A DNA stretch of 64,000 nt, taken from contig NC_088775.1 of the NCBI RefSeq assembly GCF_954871325.1, forward strand, positions 9,835,561-9,899,560, written 5' to 3'. Under the pieces are notes generated by a model. It had not been told where the DNA came from, searched no databases, and worked only from the letters and a program-made list of their open reading frames with translations. The translations under genes and the position numbers were made by a program. Positions 57,348 to 64,000 of this stretch are shown here, in pieces (positions within the stretch are counted from its first letter, which is position 1; each line of letters opens with the position of its first letter). The DNA is from Gordionus sp. m RMFG-2023 (Eukaryota; Nematomorpha; Gordioida; Chordodea; Parachordodidae).

Positions 57348-58668
57348 GAGATAAGAATAAATATTAACAAATATAAATTAATATTAACAATAATATTTTT
57401 GAAAAATATAATCCGGCATCTGCATTTTTTGGCTTTGGGGGGGATTTGTCCCCCTCTCCCCCCCCCCCCGCTGCGTACGCGCCTGATCACAAATTAGATG
57501 ATTTAACTAATAATCATTTTGATACATATATTTTTGGCAAAATTATTGAAAAAATATTGAGTTAATTGTAATAAAACCTTATGAGACATACATGGTTAAC
57601 AAAATTTAGTTAACAATAGTGACGAGTTAAAAAAAGTTAACTACAAGCAAATAATTTACTTTTAGGTTAGATTATTTCTGGTCAGAGCATTTGTAGAGTA
57701 GTGATGTTAAATTGCTCAATTTGAGTCGATTTTTAAAAACAACTAACTCAATATTTTAGCCAGAAAAATATTTTCTAAGTCTCGAGATTTTGCTAATAGA
57801 TGTCCATATCTATGTACCACATACAAGTAAAATCTTCAGGTCATAATATTTTCTTAGAAAGAATATTGAGTTAGTTGTTTTTAAAAATCGACAATTATAC
57901 CTACTCAATAAATTTCAGACAATTTTTGCAATAAACTTTTTTGCATTTTATTATTTTTTTAATTTAGAAAAATCTATTAAAACTTTAATATAAAATTAAG
58001 AGTAATTCAGAAGTTAACTATTATTGTTTGAAAAGTATTCTATACATGCTTATATTTCCTATAAAATTAAAATTTTCAAAATTTAGAAATGAATTTCAGA
58101 AAATGATTAAAAATTATGAAATTTTGAATCTCCTTGATTCAATATTCCTGACTAAATATATAATCTTTTTTAGAAAATTTCTCTATTTTTGTGACAATTT
58201 TTTTTCAAATGCAAATATCTGAATCAATCTACAGACTTGTGCCAATTAATTGCCTTTGAGTTTGAATGATCAAACAGAGGCTGCTTTTACTTTTTATTAT
58301 TAATATGAACACACTGTAAATATTTTCATAAATTTATAGATTAATCACAATTTAAATTTAAATTTTTTTTGTACATAACTAAATTTGCATAATGTCATTA
58401 ACAAAATAGCTATTAATTATAATGATATATTATCAAAATAATTTGTTTTTGAAAATATTAACATAAAATAAATATGTGTTTCTATCAAATAATATATTTA
58501 CAATTTTATGATAAATGTTATATATTTTTTTCTCACATAAATTAGACTTTAATTTAGAATCTGCCCTTGGCAGGCTGAGTAAAGCCATCCAATTCAAAAC
58601 AATGTCTTATGATCCTGGAAAATACGAACGTAAAGAATTGGAGGATTTTGTCAAATATTTAATAAAAG
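55078..58668 (+). CDS. M20 family carboxypeptidase (PM20D1/CPS1 type), first two exons
   Basis: Exon 1 (55078-55201) and exon 2 (58546-58668) join in phase across a 3.3-kb intron (CTAA|GTAAAA; AAATTAG|AC). Exon 1 encodes MLKIIWTFLIGFITAAIYII then FRTIYR, a short cytoplasmic end plus one membrane segment or uncleaved signal anchor. Exon 2 encodes LESALGRLSKAIQFKTMSYD and PGKYERKELEDFVKYLIKG, the RLxxAIQxxTVSYxxG block that opens the catalytic domain of PM20D1/CPS1 peptidases. Family members are secreted or vacuolar dimetal enzymes that hydrolyse Xaa-Gly dipeptides or condense and split N-acyl amino acids. The metal-binding HxDVVP exon is not seen before the window ends, so the gene continues beyond 64 kb or is truncated. 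The donor after exon 2 is AAAAG|GTATTT. Confidence 0.75.
55621..57485 (-). mobile_element. hAT DNA transposon with perfect 8-bp TSD, in peptidase intron 1
   Basis: 1865 bp, bounded by CAGGCGCGTACGCAG and its complement CTGCGTACGCGCCTG. The octamer ATCACAAA occurs exactly outside both ends (55613-55620 and 57486-57493). Long G and C runs lie just inside the ends (55647-55656; about 57450-57469). On the minus strand decayed transposase of the zf-MYM group remains: LEELIINAITEISQWLERN (about 57090-57030), then PRLAKQAHHQNINIGSVEEY and a YKTNV block (56781-56650), the family's RLAKRQ...SPEEYYR segment. The ends are far better preserved than the coding part. This suggests a non-autonomous deletion derivative that was mobilised in trans. 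Confidence 0.93.
56087..56413. repeat. Family G repeat, copy 9, nested in the hAT element
   Basis: TTGCAGGCCCGGCCCCCGAGCC on the left and GGGCCTGGTCCTGC then GGTACCTCTGCAAGGCTCTG on the right, with internal GGCCGGGCCTG blocks. Because it lies wholly inside the hAT at 55621-57485, family G was active after, or travelled with, that hAT insertion. Confidence 0.75.
57701..57900. repeat. Family P palindromic MITE, copy 5
   Basis: AGTCGATTTTTAAAAACAAC then TAACTCAATATTTTAGCC on the left pairs with AATATTGAGTTAGTTGTTTT TAAAAATCGAC on the right. The signature TAATAGATGTCCATAT is in the middle. It lies in intron 1 of the peptidase gene. Confidence 0.75.
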
Positions 58669-58803
58669 GTATTTTTTTTAAAAACTAAATGAAATGAAAA
58701 GATCAAGATAGTGTCCTCTATATACTTAAAACTTCTTAAGCAAAAACTTAATTTATTTTTATTTTGTATCCTTTTAACATTATTCCAATCATCTTTCTAA
58801 ATA

Positions 58804-59018
58804 GTATTGATAAATGTCTCGGTTTGAGCCGGTTTTCAAAAACGGCTATCTCAATATTTTAGCCAGAAAAATATTGCCGCCTTGAGATTTCTGTAATAGA
58901 TGTTCAAATCTTTGTGCCATCTAAAAATCTCTAGACTTGCGTTATATTTTTCTGGATAAATTATTGAATTGGCCGTTTTTAAAAATCGGCTTAAATCAAG
59001 CTGTTTTACTTAACTACT
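58804..59018. repeat. Family P palindromic MITE, copy 6
   Basis: GGTTTGAGCCGGTTTTCAAA AACGGC and TCAATATTTTAGCCAGAAAA on the left pair with the right GGCCGTTTTTAAAAATCGGC and surrounding sequence. Signature TAATAGATGTTCAAAT. It lies about 135 bp after exon 2 of the peptidase. Confidence 0.75.
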
Positions 59019-59860
59019 TCTAAAAATTATAAGTTCGCAGATGAATGGTGAATAGGATCTGGTTTCCGTTTTCCTAAATTTTTGCCAGATTCCGGTTCAG
59101 AGCATCTTAATATAATCTTAAAGGTTTAATTTTTTTAAAAAATCAAAAGTTTTTTTCAAGTGATGAGAGATATGAAGGGATTGAGGGCAATTCGTTGTTT
59201 TAGTCAACGTATTTTTGCCAAATGCATAGTTAAAAAATATATGTTTTTTATACTTGAATAGCAGCCATTTTATTATCTAAGCCCTTAAGCTAGGTAAGGA
59301 TTTGGTTGCCGTCATGCCACGGGGTAGTGGAATACTATAATTTTTTTGGTTTTATTAATGACCACTAAAGAATTACAGATACATAATAGGTATAGATATA
59401 TTATACTGTCTCATAATATCGAGCCAAAATTAAATGGTATTCATAATAACCAAATTTGCCCAAAAGGAACCATAATTGTATGAAACTCGAGGTTCATTCG
59501 AGTACTCTTATATTTTGGAATCCAATATTTAAAAAATAATTAATTAATTTTCATTAATATGCTAAGATTAGTAGGTTGATGTCAATATCGCAGGGAACGA
59601 GTAGTAGATTTTTTCAGGGTATATAAAATAGTTATTAGCCCATCGAGTATTGGACTAGCTTATAAAAATAAATTCGTTGGTGCTAAGTGGTTAGGAATAT
59701 GGCATGGACGGCAATTTGACCGGTGGATTAAGCGATTAATTACTGCGTAACTCATGTGACTGGTAAGTTGTATTTTACACAGATATCAGGTTATGCCATT
59801 CACATCCGAGGTAATGGCACCGTGGATTGATATACTATGTGACATACATATTTCGATTGA
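59019..59860. other. Non-coding stretch
   Basis: No gene recognised. A moderately GC-richer region from 59570 to 59860 has no convincing frame or RNA fold. Confidence 0.45.
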
Positions 59861-59869
59861 TCATTGACG

Positions 59870-60060
59870 TAGGCAAAAACCCTCCTAAATATCTCCTGAA
59901 AATAATCGTATTTTTTGGCAGAGTGCTTTGAAGAAATCCTGGGTTCTGATTCAAAAGCACCGATTGTGTCAGGAACAATGGGGATTAAAGTGATATTAGG
60001 CTTGTTAATATATTTAGCTTAGTTATGCATTGTCGGCGGACTGCACAAGAATGGGCAACC
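59870..60060 (-). mobile_element. Possible LINE 3' remnant
   Basis: Broken minus-strand frames contain an SLIPIVPDTIGAFESEP-like phrase. It recalls the LIPIVIGALG segment common near the end of some LINE ORF2 proteins. No other landmark supports it. Confidence 0.25.
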
Positions 60061-60374
60061 AGATAATTTTTTCTCTAATAAACACTTAGTTTATCTTGGC
60101 TTATTTATACCTATCCCCTCCATGTCAATATCCTATTTAAAATATTATATCATTGATATGCGACCACTAATATATTTTTTTTAAAGCTTATTTAAATTTC
60201 TAATTTAAAAAAAAATGATCATGAACTGAACACTCAAAAATTTTTTTTATACTTTTATTATAAAATGGCAATAATATGTAATGGATAAAAAATTAATATA
60301 TTTACATTATTAATTATTAGAATATATGAGTTAAAATATGTAACAATTCAAAATTATCGTCCTTCGCACGGCTA

Positions 60375-60915
60375 TATTAAAATTGTTTTAAATCTTCCTT
60401 TGTTTTAATAACTGCAGCTATTGTGGCATTGATTAATAATGGTTCCGGCACATATTCTGGGAGATCGATTTTCATATATAAACTAATTTATTTATAAAAG
60501 AAACCTTTGTTCTAAGTCGCGCTCTCCTTTGAGTAAACCCCATATGTTTTTAATAGGAAGTGTAACAGATGGATATTATCATCCTTACAATTTTTTTTTT
60601 AGATTGGCAAGGAGCAAGATGTAATTTGCTTCAAGTCCATAATTCAACGTGTTCTGTGTTTAGTATTTATTGATATTTAACATTATTTATATCCTATTAT
60701 TTATAAGTAAATAATAGGACTTTTGCATTTATGTAATCCCATACCTTTATTTATATTATCTGAAAGCTTAATGATTCTTAAGCAATTCAAAGTTTTCTGA
60801 TTGGAGTCTTATAACCCTATTTAGTACAGATCAAAACTTATATCAAATTTTGATTCATCGCTGAATATTGTGTTCTCCCATTGCTCTTTTGTCCAATATA
60901 ATTATTTAAAATATT
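60375..60915 (-). mobile_element. Tc1-like transposase remnant
   Basis: The minus strand keeps three Tc1 landmarks in the correct order but in different frames. These are WTKEQWENTIFSDESKFDI (60905-60840; family WTxEQWxxVLFSDESKF, second catalytic Asp), a TYGVYSKESAT block (about 60550; family NLWGxLKxxV), and LINATIAAVIKTKEDLKQF (about 60440-60380; family xxMxRRxxAVIxxKGGxTKY, the C-terminal end). Part of the catalytic core and the whole DNA-binding half are missing, so it is inactive. Confidence 0.8.
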
Positions 60916-60954
60916 GATGAAGCGGCTTGATTTTTAAAAAAGTACCTCTACCAA

Positions 60955-63900
60955 GGTTGTCAACCCCTCCTATCCCATCAGTGGGAGACTCCCGCAATTT
61001 TATGTCGACATGCAGGAATCTTTCTCCCGCAAAACTTCATTTTAAGATTTCCTACGCATTCAATTTTTTTAAAATTTATAAATAATAATTTTTTGAGAAA
61101 CAGTTTATAAAATAAAGATGTTATTTTATAAATTGTCTCGTTTATCAGATCAAAATATTTACTTTTATATAATAAAGCATAAAAAACTCCAATTAAAGTA
61201 ACTCCAATACAAAGAAGTAGAATATAAAAACTTAAAAACAAAATTATTAATTTGAATAAAATATTATATAATCAAACTAACTTTAAGTAAGATAAAGTAA
61301 AAATTATAGGAATAAATATGTGAGGCCAAATGGAATGCCCGGCCCGCAAATTTTCTCTCATAACTTTTAAATTTCTCCCGCAACTTTGACCTCTGCCCAT
61401 TTGAATAGAATGAAACTTAAAAAGGTAATAAACTGATTAAATTATGATATAATTTTAAAAAATAAGCAGACGATAGTTAATTCTTAAAAGATAAATTAAC
61501 ATAGTAGTTAGTGGGCAGATATTTTTTGCATAGGGTGACAATTTTTTAATAATATTTAACTCATAATTTAAAAAAATTAAATAAATGATATTTATATTTA
61601 ATAAAATTTTAATTCTTTTTATAAAGAGATCAATAATTATTTATGAATTTAAAAATTATTGTTAAATTAAAAATTAAGGGGTGGTCGTATATCAATGAGA
61701 TGATGTAATATATCATTGTTCATTATTCTATTATGATCAAAAAAAATTTTTTTTAAAAAAGATTATCAAAAATATTTCGCTTTAAAAAATATTAACATAT
61801 CAGCTATTGTATGATAATTTGGACAAGCTATTAATTATTCATAAATTTTGTCCTTGTCAATATTAGAAAATATTTGTCAAATATTATTATAATATAATAA
61901 TTAATTATTTATTTGATTCAATTTATTATTTTTTATCTCTAACTCACTCTTCAATTGAGGATTTTTATAACTAACGTAGTAATGGTAAAAAACTACCTTT
62001 TAAAGCATCGACAAGAATTAATTTTTTAAAATGTCAGCTGATTAAAAAAATGCGATCAAATTTCGAAACATTTCTACATCTAAAGGAGTAAAAAGCTGCA
62101 AAAAGGGATGGCCTTTAAATTCGTCAAATCCGATACTAATTTAAATGTCTCGTTATAAAAAGAAATATTAAGTATGGTTTATATAATATTTTTTTTATAA
62201 TAGGTGGCCATTTTAACTTGTACTTTTTGGGAGGCATAAAAATAAAAAATTACTAATCTTAATTTAATTTTTAAAATAAAAGAAAGGAAGCTTGAGAAAT
62301 TAGATTGACAGATCTCTAGAGAGATAAGCTGAGGTTAATAACCGTGTTGCTTTTTTATTGTTCAAAATTTTTCACAAATTTGGGATACAAAATTCCACGA
62401 AAACATTTACTAGTAAAATTTTTTTGTTAGCAGCTGTCTCATTCTCTTTCACATCTATCTCTGTTGGCGGCATTATATATTACTTGACAAATTAGATTTA
62501 AGAAATTTAAATTTCAAAATTAGATATAAAGAATATAATTTTTTAAAATTAATTTTTAATTTTTTTTATAGTATATTTACAATAAAAAATTGTAAAGTAG
62601 TGAAGTTGCTAAAAAAATTGGGTTATTGCTATGACTATATTTAAAAAAAATTAACGTTTTATTAGCTGTCGTTACAAATAAAATAGCGCGATTTTAACAA
62701 ATCTGTTCTTCATTGGCTTAATGATTCGTTTTTACCTTCGCCAAATGCTCTCTCTAGAAATATAACGCCTTTTGCTTGAGCATTCTTTTCCTAAGTTGAA
62801 AAAAAATATCTAATGATTTAGATTATTCGCTTCTTATATTTTTAATTTCTCCTTAAAACCATTCACTAAATATTATACAAACAAATTTATTATTTAGAAT
62901 GATCAAATTTTTTTTAAAACACCGAATTAAACCGGAAATTGGGTATCTCTAGGACTGTTTTATTCTATAACGAACCTGATTTTAAAAATATAATCAATCT
63001 TAAAAAAATTTTCTGCTCTTAAATTTGTTCAATATTAATTCAAGCTTACCCATTGGTCCATTCGACTCATTGGATCAAGAGAGAGGTGATCAACGATTAC
63101 AGCTTATTGTATCATTGCGTCAGCATAGCAGAATCTAAAGGACTCTTGAATTCAGATGAAAGTTAATTGATAATATTTTGAGTATTAAGAAACTTAGTTA
63201 AAATTAAAGGACACGGTACCAAATTGAAATTTTTTAATAATAATAGTGTCACGTGTCTTTTCATCAGTTTTTTTCCACATTAAAAGAGAAACCTATATTT
63301 TTTAATTTGAAGTTTGAAATATTTTCAATTTTTTAAAGAAGAAGTAAGCATTTTTTTGATTAAATAGGAGGTTAAGTTGACTATTTTATTTTGATTAATT
63401 AATGACTTGTTTTACACATATTCAATTGATAAAAAAAAGAAATTTGTCAATTAATAAGGATGTGTCAGCCGATAAGAGAAGTACTGTATATTTATGAAAG
63501 ATCTCTCATTCTAAACATTTGATTAACATTAAAATCAAAAATATTTCTGAAATTTTTAGGTCTTGGCTAATATTTACAATGAATATCAAATATCTATAAT
63601 TAATTAGCTACTAAAAAGTTTATACATGGACTTTTTTTTAGATATTTATGGTCAAGTTATATTAATCAGAAGATTAGAATTTTATAATATCTTCTCTCTT
63701 GTTAAAATGTATAATCGCATTAGGTTTTTTTTCCTTTCCCGCAGTGAAGAATTTCTAATGATTTCTGAAATACTCTTATTCCATAATTGACATTTTAATT
63801 TACTTATATATTATTTTTTATTAGAATACATAACCCAACTATCGCCATATTATCCAGTTTTTTAGGTCCAATAATTATTCAATTTATTCGCCCTAAATAT

Positions 63901-64000
63901 TTTTTTATTTTCCTTGAAAAATAGAAAGAAAGAAGAAGAAAAAAAATTACTAAATAAATAACACATGAAAAAATGACATAATAAATATTTATAAATTTTA
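60955..64000. other. AT-rich non-coding stretch to the window end
   Basis: Nothing assigned. The phrase TCTCCCGCAA(A/C) recurs near 61021-61036 and 61371-61390, so a repeat may span 60975-61395; the 87-codon minus-strand frame at 60978-61241 is hydrophobic and not supported. No further exon of the M20 peptidase (its HxDVVP or GRGxxDDK motifs) was found on the plus strand. Confidence 0.45.

Noticed and set aside
60978-61241. 87-codon minus-strand open frame with hydrophobic start
   Set aside because: Composition is that of AT-rich random frames; no splice or family support.

Overview
The window looks like a stretch of very AT-rich (roughly three quarters A+T), intron-bearing, transposon-loaded invertebrate animal nuclear DNA. 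The evidence is a multi-exon oxidosqualene cyclase with ordinary GT-AG introns, the 5' end of an animal-type M20 carboxypeptidase, and remnants of hAT, Tc1/mariner, LINE and LTR-type elements. No bacterial operon, CRISPR array or viral genome is visible. I cannot name the species. An oxidosqualene cyclase gene argues against insects and nematodes, which lack it.

Layout. 0-21 kb is gene-poor and holds MITE-like inverted-repeat elements, hAT and mariner remnants and AT-rich filler. 21.1-30.2 kb (minus strand) holds a complete oxidosqualene cyclase gene. I resolved it as 11 exons whose phases all join, giving about 889 codons; only the 26-bp first exon is tentative. One intron holds an antisense LINE fossil, another a decayed tandem copy of the preceding exon. 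30.8-33.5 kb is a hAT transposon with a perfect 8-bp target-site duplication just 5' of the cyclase. At 35.05 kb there is a fragment of a second cyclase copy. 35.8-36.1 kb is a 21-bp minisatellite, and 36.4-37.1 kb a candidate two-exon gene for a small secreted or membrane-anchored protein.

41.4-50.7 kb is a cluster of inverted structures: a 0.66-kb element with long inverted repeats; a 5-kb near-perfect palindrome built of LTR-like units; a gag-like fossil; a tRNA-Ile-like sequence with an encoded CCA; and a 1.9-kb element in which an integrase gene alone sits between ~350-bp inverted repeats (Ginger-like). 52.4-52.8 kb is a retroelement C-terminal fragment. 55.1-58.7 kb (plus strand) carries the first two exons of a PM20D1/CPS1-type M20 peptidase, with a hAT element (perfect 8-bp TSD) in intron 1 and another repeat nested in that hAT. 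The remainder to 64 kb has a Tc1 remnant and AT-rich sequence.

The two recognisable host genes are unrelated in pathway: the cyclase makes the first cyclic sterol or triterpene from 2,3-oxidosqualene, and the peptidase family hydrolyses or forms N-acyl amino acids or dipeptides. The most interesting feature is the cyclase active site. It combines lanosterol-synthase-type residues at two product-determining positions with a cycloartenol-synthase-type residue at a third, and has DSTAE in place of the near-invariant DCTAE catalytic motif.
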